The notes under the pieces were generated by a model. The model did not search any database, was not told the origin of the DNA, and worked only from the letters and a program-made list of their open reading frames with translations. From RI-242 sp038246255 (GTDB lineage: Bacteria > Planctomycetota > UBA1135 > GCA-002686595): a stretch of DNA of 64,000 bases. This document shows, piece by piece, positions 18,540 through 26,475 of this stretch. Within the stretch, counting starts at the first letter, position 1, and each line of letters starts with the position of its first letter. The DNA lies in NCBI GenBank assembly GCA_038246255.1, contig JBBRWC010000007.1:3449-67448 (forward strand). The letters are read 5' to 3'. A program made the position numbers and the translations under genes.

Positions 18540-19511
18540 TCAGGAAGCCAGGGAGCCGGGCTGTTGGGCGCGGCGCAGGCGCTCAAAAAGGCGCTCGGGG
18601 TCGGTTTCCATGAGCCAACTGCGGCGGTCCGCGCCGACGAGTTCACCCGCCGTCCAGTGGCCCAGGAGTTGCTTCACACGGCCCGCGGCCCCGCGGGGAG
18701 TGGCGCCGGCGCGCGCGCGCAGGGCCACGACGTAGTCGAGCAGGAAACCCGCCGCCTCCGCGCGACCGACCGCGCGGCCGCTGAAGATCCACGGGTTCCC
18801 GAGGGCCGCCCGACCGACCATGGCAAATCGGCATCCGGTGCGCTCGATCAACCGCTCAAGGTCCCCGTGGGTGGCCACGCCGCCGTTGCCGCAAACGGGG
18901 ATCGAGACCGCGGCGACCGCGCGCTCCAAGCGGCCCCAGTCGGCGGTGTCGCGGTACGCCTCGAGCCGCGTGCGGCAATGCACCGTCAAAAGGCTCGCAC
19001 CGCCCGCTTCGGCCGCGCGCGCCAAGTCCTCGAGCCGCAGGTCGTCGCGCCCGCCGGCGCGGATTTTGGCCGTCACCGCCACCCCGGGCGCGGCGCGCAC
19101 GACGGACCTCACGATGGCCTCGATGCGCGGCGGATCGTCAAGCAGCGCCGAACCCGCGCAGCCCGCAAGGGCGCCCTTTGATGGGCAGCCGAAGTTGAGG
19201 TCGATGAGGGGCGCTCCCGCCTCGACGGCGTTGCTGGCCGTCTGGCCCAGGGCGAGGGGGTCTGAACCCATCAGTTGCAGGCCCACCGGCATAGGGTGGC
19301 GGCGGTCCCCCAAGTGTTTCGCGAGCACCCGGACCGGGATCGGGGCGTCGCTGACCCGCACGAACTCGGTGAAGGCGCCGCCGAGTTCGTGGGGGTGGTT
19401 GCGCTCGAGCACGAGGTCGCGAAAGCACGGCTCCGTGACACCCTCCATGGGTGCGAGCAGGAAGGGGCCCGTGAACGGGAGCGCGGTCGTGACGGCGGCC
19501 ATCGACGCCAT
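18540..19511 (-). CDS. dus: tRNA-dihydrouridine synthase
   Basis: 323 residues from the ATG at 19511; the ATG at 19502 is an equally good choice because the next gene diverges only 29 bases away. TIM-barrel FMN protein with LAPMEGVTEPCFRDL at the N-terminus, VGLQLMGSDP, DLNFGCPSKGALAGCAGSAL (its GCP cysteine is the catalytic proton donor), TAKIRAGGRD and IPVCGNGGVATHGDLE. It reduces uridine to dihydrouridine in tRNA D-loops using NADPH. The C-terminal ~80 residues form the short helical domain. The precise Dus subfamily (A, B or C) cannot be assigned with confidence. Confidence 0.93.
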   Translation of the reverse strand: MASMAAVTTALPFTGPFLLAPMEGVTEPCFRDLVLERNHPHELGGAFTEFVRVSDAPIPVRVLAKHLGDRRHPMPVGLQLMGSDPLALGQTASNAVEAGAPLIDLNFGCPSKGALAGCAGSALLDDPPRIEAIVRSVVRAAPGVAVTAKIRAGGRDDLRLEDLARAAEAGGASLLTVHCRTRLEAYRDTADWGRLERAVAAVSIPVCGNGGVATHGDLERLIERTGCRFAMVGRAALGNPWIFSGRAVGRAEAAGFLLDYVVALRARAGATPRGAAGRVKQLLGHWTAGELVGADRRSWLMETDPERLFERLRRAQQPGSLAS

Positions 19512-19540
19512 GCTACGGCGCGGCAGTAGCATGGGACCCC

Positions 19541-20536
19541 ATGGTCGACCCCAACGCCGTCCGCGAGGCCGCCGAGCGCCTTTTGGGCGTGGTTTTGCGC
19601 ACACCCCTTGTTCCCTTTGATGCCGGGGATCCGCGGGTGGAGCTGCGGGTCAAGCTCGAATGCGCGCAGGTTGGCGGCGCGTTCAAGGCGCGCGGCGCGT
19701 GGAACCAGATTGCGCAACTCTCCGACGCGGAGCGCCGCCGCGGTGTGGTGACGGCAAGCTCCGGCAACCACGGCCGTGCGCTCGCGTGGGCGGCCGAGCG
19801 CGCGGGCATCAAAGCATGCATCTGCATGCCCGCGAACTCCTACGCGTCAAAGATCGACGCCGCCCGCGCCCACGGCGCCGAGGTCGTTCTCACACCCGAC
19901 CGCACGAGCGCCGAGGCCGCCGCCCGCGTGCGTGCCGAGGCCGGTGCCGTCGAGATCCACCCCTACGCCGCCGAGCGCACCCTCGTCGGCGCGGGCACGG
20001 TTGCGCTGGAGATCCTCGAGGATTGGCCGGACGTGGACGTCATCGTCGCGCCGGTGGGTGGCGGGGGTTTACTCGCCGGTTGTGCGCTCGCGCTGACGGC
20101 CATGGCGGAGCGCGGCGGTGCGCCGGCGGCGGGCACGGCGCTCGTCGGCGTGGAACCCGAAGGTGCGCCGGGGATGAGCCGCGCACTCGCGGCCGGGCGG
20201 TCGGTGGTGCTCGATCGGATCGACAGCGCGATCCAGGGCCTGACACCGCCCTACGCTGGCGAAATCAACCGCGCGGTGGCCGCTTCGGTCGGAGCCTCCG
20301 TTGTGGTCCTGTGTGATGTCGACATCCTCGCGGGTCAAGCCGCCCTCGTGCACCGCGGCGGATGGCGCGTCGAGCCCGCCGGGGCGGCCGCGGTCGCCCT
20401 CGTGTTGCAGGGCCGCCTGCCCGCGGATCTTTACCGCCGCGCGAGCGCCCAGCGCCCCCTGCGCGTGGCGGCGATCGCGAGTGGCGGCAATCCCGACCCC
20501 GCGCAGTTCGAAGCGCTCCTTGCAGCGGCGCCCTGA
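19541..20536 (+). CDS. threonine/serine dehydratase (PLP fold type II)
   Basis: 331 residues. The family hallmarks are present: QVGGAFKARGAWNQI with the PLP-linked Lys (SFKxRGA position, here AFKARGA), TASSGNHGRALAWAA (the SSGNHxxA phosphate motif) and VAPVGGGGLLAGCALAL (glycine loop binding the PLP phosphate). GGNPDPAQ near the C-terminus corresponds to the SGGN motif. There is no ACT regulatory domain, so it resembles catabolic threonine dehydratases or serine racemase-type enzymes more than the isoleucine-pathway IlvA. It ends 15 bases before the sulfatase-like lipoprotein gene. Confidence 0.9.
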   Translation: MVDPNAVREAAERLLGVVLRTPLVPFDAGDPRVELRVKLECAQVGGAFKARGAWNQIAQLSDAERRRGVVTASSGNHGRALAWAAERAGIKACICMPANSYASKIDAARAHGAEVVLTPDRTSAEAAARVRAEAGAVEIHPYAAERTLVGAGTVALEILEDWPDVDVIVAPVGGGGLLAGCALALTAMAERGGAPAAGTALVGVEPEGAPGMSRALAAGRSVVLDRIDSAIQGLTPPYAGEINRAVAASVGASVVVLCDVDILAGQAALVHRGGWRVEPAGAAAVALVLQGRLPADLYRRASAQRPLRVAAIASGGNPDPAQFEALLAAAP

Positions 20537-20551
20537 GCCGCACCCGGGCTT

Positions 20552-22219
20552 ATGCTCGGCGGAATGAACGCGCGCGGAGCGAAGGGTTCGGATGAACCGC
20601 TGCGCGGTTGGCTCGCGTGTGTGCTCGCGTGTGCGCTCGTGGGAGCGCTCGCGTGCGGCCAGGCAGGCAGCCCGGCGGTGGAGCGATCGGGCGCCGGGCT
20701 CAGCGCAACGCGGGGGCCGGTCCTCGTGCTCGCGTTTTTTGATGGGCTGACGCGGGAACGGCTCGAGCTTGCGCCAACCGCGGTCGGCTGGAGCTGGCAA
20801 AACCGCCTGCCGATCTCCACATCGCGCAGCGCGCTGCTCGCGGGTTGGCTGACGGGATTGGACAGCGCGGTGCACGGCCTCGCGAGCGCGCGGGACGCCG
20901 GCGCGGAACGGCTGGATCCGGGTGTCCCGCTGCTCGCCGAAGCGTTTGCGCAGCGCAGTGGTCGCGCATTTGCCGCGGTGGCCGCGCCGACGCTGGGCGA
21001 CGAATACTGCGGTCTCGCCCGCGGTTTCGAGGCCTGGGACGCGCCGCCCGCGCCCGCGATCCGGGGCGCGCAGGCGACGGTGGATGCACTGCTCGAGCGC
21101 AGCGCCGCGGCGCGCGCGGGATCAGCGACCCTGCTGCTCCTCGTGGCGTTCCAGGCGCAACCCGACGTGGAGCCCGCCGAGCTCGCGCCGCACCTTGCGC
21201 GGCGATTGGAGTCGGGCGACGCCAATGCCGACATGCGTGCGCGGCTTGCAAATCCCGCGACGGGCGCGGCGGCGGCCGCCGACTTCGCGCGTGATTATGG
21301 GCGGCGCCGGGGGTCGGCACAGAGCGCGGCGCTCGCGGCCGCGCGGGGGGATGCGGCGTTCGCGCGGCAGTGGGCGGCGCTCGAGCGGTTGCTCGCGGCG
21401 CTCCCGGCGCGCGACGTCGCGGTCGCCGCGACGGGATACGCTGCGGGCGGCTGGCCGACCTTCGCCGGGGAGCCGTTCGACATCGAGCGCTGGCGCACGC
21501 CCGTGGGATGGCGCGGACCCGCGCTGGCCGAGGATTCTGCGCTGGGGAGCCTCGCGCCGATCGGGGAGCGGGCACGGAGCACCCTCGCGCCCGAGTTCAC
21601 CCGCGGGGCGCTTCCGGGGCAGTGGTGGGGTGTCGACGGTGAACGCGTGTTCGTGCGGCGGCTGCTCCACGGCCGAATGGAGTGGCGGATCGAGGAGTTG
21701 GCGCCGGGGGGCGAAGAAGTGGTGCCGCGCGCTGGAACCGTCCCGCCCGTTTGGGGCGGCGGTGAGTGGCTGGAGTTCACGTCGGCTCCGAGCGCTCCTG
21801 CGGTGCAGTGGTCGCTCGTGAGCGCCGACGGCGATCTTTTGGGCCGCCCACCGGGTGGGCCGCGCAACGTTCGCGTCGCGCCCGGCGAGCGCCTGCGGGT
21901 CGAACTTCTGCGGCGCGGCGCCAACGTGGTGCTGACGCGGCCCGAAGACTGCACCGCGGTGCCGTACGGGGGCGGGATGGCGGAGCCGTTGTCCGACGAC
22001 CGCACCGTTTCCCTTGGGCCGGACGCCCCGCACTTCGACGCCCTTTTTGCAGCCCGCGCGCTCGAACCCGACAACTCCGCGCCGCCCCCGGGCGCCCTCC
22101 GCGTTGTTCGCACGGGCCCGCGGCCCGGGCGGCTCGAGGACGGACCCCTCGGCGCCGTGGGACCCGCCGCAGTCGAGGCGGCGCGCGCTCTGCTTTTTGC
22201 CCTGCCCTCCGGCCAATGA
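20552..22219 (+). CDS. sulfatase-fold lipoprotein, probably catalytically inactive
   Basis: 555 residues; an ATG at 20564 is an alternative start. The N-terminus is a lipoprotein signal (LACVLACALVGALACG with Cys at about residue 35). Residues 55-160 follow the sulfatase/alkaline phosphatase superfamily layout: a metal-Asp-like VLVLAFFDGLTRERL, then STSRSALLAGWLTGLDSAVH G, LDPGVPLLAEAF and LARGFEAWD. The formylglycine C/S-x-P-S-R motif is reduced to STSR, and the usual DN and H metal motifs are not clear. The C-terminal 200 residues are a beta-rich region without a known family. It is probably an envelope lipoprotein derived from a sulfatase; substrate and activity cannot be stated. It ends 6 bases before a 9-bp tandem array. 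Confidence 0.7.
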   Translation: MLGGMNARGAKGSDEPLRGWLACVLACALVGALACGQAGSPAVERSGAGLSATRGPVLVLAFFDGLTRERLELAPTAVGWSWQNRLPISTSRSALLAGWLTGLDSAVHGLASARDAGAERLDPGVPLLAEAFAQRSGRAFAAVAAPTLGDEYCGLARGFEAWDAPPAPAIRGAQATVDALLERSAAARAGSATLLLLVAFQAQPDVEPAELAPHLARRLESGDANADMRARLANPATGAAAAADFARDYGRRRGSAQSAALAAARGDAAFARQWAALERLLAALPARDVAVAATGYAAGGWPTFAGEPFDIERWRTPVGWRGPALAEDSALGSLAPIGERARSTLAPEFTRGALPGQWWGVDGERVFVRRLLHGRMEWRIEELAPGGEEVVPRAGTVPPVWGGGEWLEFTSAPSAPAVQWSLVSADGDLLGRPPGGPRNVRVAPGERLRVELLRRGANVVLTRPEDCTAVPYGGGMAEPLSDDRTVSLGPDAPHFDALFAARALEPDNSAPPPGALRVVRTGPRPGRLEDGPLGAVGPAAVEAARALLFALPSGQ

Positions 22220-22225
22220 GCCGCG

Positions 22226-22278
22226 CGCAACGCTCGCAACGCTCGCAACGCTCGCAACGCTCGCAACGGTCGCAACCC
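22226..22278. repeat. 9-bp tandem array between two genes
   Basis: CGCAACGCT occurs in perfect head-to-tail copies at 22226, 22235, 22244 and 22253, followed by a variant CGCAACGGT at 22262 and a partial CGCAACCC. It lies entirely between the stop at 22219 and the methyltransferase start at 22307. Its unit length is a multiple of three although it is not coding. It could vary the leader length of the downstream gene. Confidence 0.85.
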
Positions 22279-22306
22279 GGACCGCGACGCGTAACACTGT
22301 GCCCGA

Positions 22307-23032
22307 ATGAAACGTGTCATCCTCGTGCGCCCGCGCGGGCCCCGCAACGTGGGCGCCGCCTTGCGCGCCGCGGCCAACTTTGGTCCCTGCGAACTCGCGC
22401 TCGTCGCACCCCAGCGCCGCTCGATGCTGGTGCATCCCGAGTTCGAGCAAATGTCGCACGGAGTCGAGGACGCTGCGCGCAAGGTGCGCGTGTTCGACAC
22501 GCTGCCCGAAGCCCTCGCGGATCAAACGCGCTCGTACGCGTTCACCGCGCGCCCGCGCCGCCACCGGGTGCTCGTTCCGTGGGAAGAGCGCGCCGAGGAT
22601 GCGCGCGTGTTCGCCGAGGACGAGAACGAGCGTGTTGCGTTGATTTTTGGCAGCGAGACCGACGGCTTGTCGGGCGAGGAGTGCGAGTGCGCTGCGGAAC
22701 TCGCGCACCTGCCCTGTTCGGGCGAGCACGGCTCTTTGAACCTGTCGATGGCCGTCACGGTCGTGCTCTATTCGCTTTACCGCGCGAGCGGTGCGCGGCC
22801 GCGGCGCTCGGGTGGTGAGGCGCTCGTGGGCCGGCGCCGCGAGTACCTGCGCCGTCACGTGGCGGACACTTTGGGCCAAGCGGCGTTGAGCCCGCAGGCC
22901 AAGCTTTTGATCGAGGCTTCGGTGGAGCGTGTGTTTGCACGCGCCGAACTCGAGACCCGCGATGCGTCCGCGTGGCACCAGATCATGCGCGCCCTTGGAA
23001 ACCACAAGGAACCGCGCGATTACGGCCTTTGA
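22307..23032 (+). CDS. SpoU/TrmH-family RNA methyltransferase (TrmJ-like)
   Basis: 241 residues, SPOUT (trefoil-knot) methyltransferase. Motif 1 RPRGPRNVGAALRAAANFG near residue 8, motif 2 VALIFGSETDGLSGEE near 113, and motif 3 GSLNLSMAVTVVLYSLYR near 143, which form the SAM-binding knot. The arrangement with a C-terminal helical extension of about 70 residues is closest to TrmJ, which makes 2'-O-methyl at tRNA position 32, but related enzymes modify rRNA. It uses a conventional ATG with a downstream convergent RNase Z-like gene only 18 bases away. Confidence 0.88.
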   Translation: MKRVILVRPRGPRNVGAALRAAANFGPCELALVAPQRRSMLVHPEFEQMSHGVEDAARKVRVFDTLPEALADQTRSYAFTARPRRHRVLVPWEERAEDARVFAEDENERVALIFGSETDGLSGEECECAAELAHLPCSGEHGSLNLSMAVTVVLYSLYRASGARPRRSGGEALVGRRREYLRRHVADTLGQAALSPQAKLLIEASVERVFARAELETRDASAWHQIMRALGNHKEPRDYGL

Positions 23033-23050
23033 TCGCGGACTTTCCCGCGT

Positions 23051-23896
23051 TTACGGTCCGTCGGGCAAGAGCGGCGTGACCCGCTCCGCAAGCCCTGCCG
23101 GCAGTTTCGCGGCGAGCAGATCGACGATTTCACGCGCCGAGTAACGCGCCGAGAAGTGTGTCAGCAGAATTGCTTCGTTTTCGAACAGCTCGGCGCGTTC
23201 TACCAACTCGTAAAGGTGCACGTGCCCCGTCGAGCGCGCTTCTTCGACGCTGACGCGGTCGTCGAGAAACGTGCACTCCATCACGAGCAGCCGCGCGCGG
23301 CGCACGACCTCTTCGCGCTCCAGCACTTCGATGCGCGTGTCGCCGGTGAACGCGAAGATCGGCTCCTCGATGCGGTCGGTGATCTCGACACCCTGACGCA
23401 CACGCAGGTCTTCCAGCTCGCGCGGCTCAAGGCCAATGTATTCCGCGCGCAGCTTGCGCTTCGAGCGCCACAGGCCGTAACCCTGGCAGCGGATCGAATG
23501 TGGTGATCGGAACGGCCGCGCGACCAGGTCGCGGCCGACGGCGAGCTCTTCGCCCGGACCGAGCGCTTCGATGTGGTGCCGCAGTGTCGTTTCGTCGAGT
23601 CGACGCCAGGCGTCGAAGAGCGCAGCGAGGGGTTCGACGGCGTGGGGCGGCACGACGTAGGTGGGCGGGTCCATCCCCATCAGCGCGCGCGTGGCGCAGT
23701 GGTATGCGATGCCACCCAGATGGTCCATATGGCCGTGGGTGAAGAGCACGAGGGGACGCGCCACCGCGCTGCGCGGGCACCGGCCGAGGTCAAAACACAG
23801 GCGCAGCTCCGGCAGCTCGATGCAGGTTTCGATCCCCCCGACGGAACGCGCGAGGATCGACAGGCCTGCGAGGCGGAGGGAGCGACTTTGGGTCAC
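23051..23896 (-). CDS. ribonuclease Z-like metallo-beta-lactamase fold protein
   Basis: 281 residues from a GTG at 23896. The zinc motif THGHMDHLGGIAYH (HxHxDH) is near residue 53. Downstream come FTGDTRIEVL, LLVMECTFLDD (conserved metal Asp/Glu region) and LTHFSARYSAREI, the HFSxRY block seen in RNase Z-type proteins. These enzymes cut tRNA 3' trailers, but many MBL proteins of this subclass act on other phosphodiesters. There is no signal peptide, so it is cytoplasmic. The long upstream open frame covering the cobalamin adenosyltransferase gene is a shadow. Confidence 0.85.
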   Translation of the reverse strand: MTQSRSLRLAGLSILARSVGGIETCIELPELRLCFDLGRCPRSAVARPLVLFTHGHMDHLGGIAYHCATRALMGMDPPTYVVPPHAVEPLAALFDAWRRLDETTLRHHIEALGPGEELAVGRDLVARPFRSPHSIRCQGYGLWRSKRKLRAEYIGLEPRELEDLRVRQGVEITDRIEEPIFAFTGDTRIEVLEREEVVRRARLLVMECTFLDDRVSVEEARSTGHVHLYELVERAELFENEAILLTHFSARYSAREIVDLLAAKLPAGLAERVTPLLPDGP

Positions 23897-24082
23897 AGGA
23901 TGTGGTTTGGGGGGGGCGGGGCGGCCCCGCGTCCGAGGACCGTGGCGGCCGCGGCGCGCGGGGATGGGCGGCCCGCCGTTGAGACGCGGGGACGGGAAGG
24001 CTACAAGGCCCGATCCCCGGCGGGCCCGTCGATCCGAAGGAGCTTTGGACGCGCGCCCCCGCACCCCCCCGCACGCCCCACC

Positions 24083-24658
24083 ATGCCCGTCCACCTCAAC
24101 CGCATCTACACCCGCAGCGGCGACGACGGCACGACTGGCCTCGGCGACGGCAGCCGCGTCCCCAAGCACCACCTGCGGGTCGAGGCCTACGGAACCGTGG
24201 ACGAGGCCAACTCGGCCCTCGGCATGGCCATCGCCGACGACGCTGGCGGGCCGTACCGCGACATCATCCTGGAGCTGCAGAACGACCTCTTTGACGTGGG
24301 GTCGGACCTTTGTGTACCCGGCGAGATGGGGGATCGACTGCGAGTCCCGGCGGCGTACACCGCGCGGCTCGAGGGCCACATCGACCGGTTTAACGCGGAC
24401 CTCGCGCCGCTTAACAGCTTCGTGCTGCCCGGTGGCACCCGGATGTCGGCCTGGCTGCACGTCGCACGCACCGTGGTGCGCCGCGCGGAGCGGCTCGTGA
24501 CCGCGCTGTGCGAGGTGCCGAGCGAAGTGCACCGGGTGAACACCGAGGTTGTCCACTACCTGAACCGCCTGTCGGACCTCCTGTTCGTACTCGGGCGCCA
24601 CGCGAACGAGCGCGGCGCACGCGATGTTTTGTGGCAGCCCGGCAAGAACCGCGGCTGA
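24083..24658 (+). CDS. PduO-type cob(I)alamin adenosyltransferase
   Basis: 191 residues from the ATG at 24083, preceded by a CA-rich leader. The PduO-type signatures are all present: IYTRSGDDGTTGLGDGSRV at the N-terminus (ATP-binding), VEAYGTVDEANSALGMAIAD, and the C-terminal TEVVHYLNRLSDLLFVLGR. The enzyme transfers adenosyl from ATP to cob(I)alamin, making coenzyme B12. No cobalamin riboswitch was seen in the 186-base gap upstream, and no B12-dependent enzyme is in the window. The open frame that runs far upstream of this ATG has no coding similarity. Confidence 0.94.
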   Translation: MPVHLNRIYTRSGDDGTTGLGDGSRVPKHHLRVEAYGTVDEANSALGMAIADDAGGPYRDIILELQNDLFDVGSDLCVPGEMGDRLRVPAAYTARLEGHIDRFNADLAPLNSFVLPGGTRMSAWLHVARTVVRRAERLVTALCEVPSEVHRVNTEVVHYLNRLSDLLFVLGRHANERGARDVLWQPGKNRG

Positions 24659-24759
24659 AGCGCACCCCGCTCGCGCTCCCAGGCGGGCGAGGATGTCCGC
24701 GCTCCCGGCGGCTGCTTTGGTAGAAGGGTGACGCGCGGCCGGTGAGCCGCCGATGACCC

Positions 24760-26415
24760 ATGGATCACCCGTTCATTCGCGTTGCCGCGGTCCTGGCCGC
24801 CGCTGCTGTGATGGGTGTGGTCGCGGTGGCGGCGCGCCAACCGCTGATCGTCGGGTTCATCGCGACGGGAATACTCGTCGGCCCCGCCGGGTTCGGTTGG
24901 GTGACGGGTGCCGAGGGCGGAGGCATGGAGCTCGGCCTGCTCGCGGACCTTGGGATCGCGGTGCTGCTGTTCCTGGTCGGGCTGAAACTTGATCCTAAGC
25001 TCGTCCGCAGCACGGGGCCCGTCGCGCTCGCCACCGGCCTCGGCCAGGTGCTGTTCACGTCCGTCGTCGGCTTTGGCATCGCGCTGGCCCTTGGCCTCGA
25101 ATGGTTGCCCGCGTTGTACGTCGCGGTTGCCCTGACGTTCAGTTCGACGATCATCATCGTCAAGCTCCTTTCAGACAAACGCGAGCTCGACGACCTGCAC
25201 GGACGCATCGCCGTCGGATTCCTGATCGTCCAGGACATCGTGGTGGTTATCGCGCTGATCACGATCGCGTCGATCGGCGCGGCGGATTCGGACAACCTCT
25301 CGACCGCGCTCGGCACCACCCTTTTGAAGGTCGCGGGGTTCGTGGGCAGCGTGTGGCTCGCCATGCGCTTCGTGCTGCCGCGTTTTTTGGGCTGGCTGTC
25401 GCACAATCGCGAACTGCTGCTGCTGTTCGCGCTTTCCTGGGCGATTGCGCTCGCAGGCGCCGCTCAAGCACTGGAGTTTTCCGCGGAGGTAGGCTCGTTC
25501 CTCGCCGGATTTGCCCTCGCATCGACGCCCTACCGCGAAGCCATCGCGTCGCGTCTCATCGCCCTGCGGGATTTCCTGCTCCTGTTCTTTTTCATCCAGT
25601 TGGGCGCGGAACTGGAGCTTGAGGCGACCGGCGCACTATTTGGCGAAGCCCTCGTCCTGTCGGTCTTCGTGCTGATCGGCAACCCGCTGATCGTGCTCGC
25701 GATCATGGGCGCGATGGGGTACCGCGCGCGCACGGCGTTCCTCGCGGGCCTGACGGTGGCCCAAATCAGCGAGTTTTCGCTGATCCTCGTGGCGCTGGGC
25801 CTGTCGTTTGGGCATGTGGACCGCTCGATCCTCGGACTCGTCACGACGGTTGGCCTCATCACGATCGGCTTGTCGACGTACATGATCCTGTACTCAGGTC
25901 CGATCCACGATCGCATCGGCCCGTGGCTGAAAGTGTTCGAGCGCAAGAAACTCGTGCGGGCGGAGCTCGAGCACGACGCGAGCGGCGAGGTCCTCGACGC
26001 CATCGTCATCGGCCTGGGCCGCCACGGTCGGTACGTGGCCGAATCCCTGCTGGAGCGCGGTCGGCGTGTCTTGGGCGTCGATATCGATCCCGATGCGCTA
26101 GAAGCGAGCCGGCGCGCGGGCATGGCGGTGCTGTTTGGCGACGCCAGCGAGCCCGAACTGTGCGCCGCTTTGCCGCTCGAGCACGCTCGCTGGGTCATTT
26201 CGACGGTGCCCCGGGCGGACGCCGCGCTCGCGCTCGTGCACGGCCTGCGCGCCGTGGGATACCGCGGCCAAGTCGTAATGACGGCCCACGCGCCGGGCGA
26301 CGAAGCCCGCTTCAAGGCGGCGGGCGCCGACGTGGTCCTCACCCCGTACGCGCTCGCAGCGGACCACCTTCTCGACCAGGTCTGTGGGCGGGACGGCGCG
26401 CAGGACAGCGGCTGA
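24760..26415 (+). CDS. Kef-type monovalent cation:proton antiporter with RCK domain
   Basis: 551 residues: an N-terminal CPA2 transport domain with about 12 helices (for example LIVGFIATGILVGPAGFGWV and ALYVAVALTFSSTIIIVKLL followed by SDKRELDDLHGRIAVGFLIV and QDIVVVI, where the QD corresponds to the conserved transport Asp region), then a cytoplasmic RCK-N nucleotide-binding domain at about 425-545 with the Rossmann motif VIGLGRHGRYVAESL and an acidic VDIDPDAL. Related KefB/C proteins exchange K+ or Na+ for protons under control of NAD(H) or glutathione. Some RCK domains end in a TrkA-C regulatory piece; none is present here. Confidence 0.92.
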   Translation: MDHPFIRVAAVLAAAAVMGVVAVAARQPLIVGFIATGILVGPAGFGWVTGAEGGGMELGLLADLGIAVLLFLVGLKLDPKLVRSTGPVALATGLGQVLFTSVVGFGIALALGLEWLPALYVAVALTFSSTIIIVKLLSDKRELDDLHGRIAVGFLIVQDIVVVIALITIASIGAADSDNLSTALGTTLLKVAGFVGSVWLAMRFVLPRFLGWLSHNRELLLLFALSWAIALAGAAQALEFSAEVGSFLAGFALASTPYREAIASRLIALRDFLLLFFFIQLGAELELEATGALFGEALVLSVFVLIGNPLIVLAIMGAMGYRARTAFLAGLTVAQISEFSLILVALGLSFGHVDRSILGLVTTVGLITIGLSTYMILYSGPIHDRIGPWLKVFERKKLVRAELEHDASGEVLDAIVIGLGRHGRYVAESLLERGRRVLGVDIDPDALEASRRAGMAVLFGDASEPELCAALPLEHARWVISTVPRADAALALVHGLRAVGYRGQVVMTAHAPGDEARFKAAGADVVLTPYALAADHLLDQVCGRDGAQDSG

Positions 26416-26475
26416 TCGCCGCGGGCGGCGCCGCGTATTCTTTTGGGCCGCGGGCGGACGGCCTGCACCCCGCCC

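Noticed and set aside
21122..23005. A long minus-strand open frame across the lipoprotein and methyltransferase genes
   Set aside because: No recognisable domain, and it spans two genes and the 9-bp array.
23897..24082. Cobalamin riboswitch ahead of the adenosyltransferase gene
   Set aside because: No B12-box-like conserved sequence or matching helices seen in the 186-base leader.
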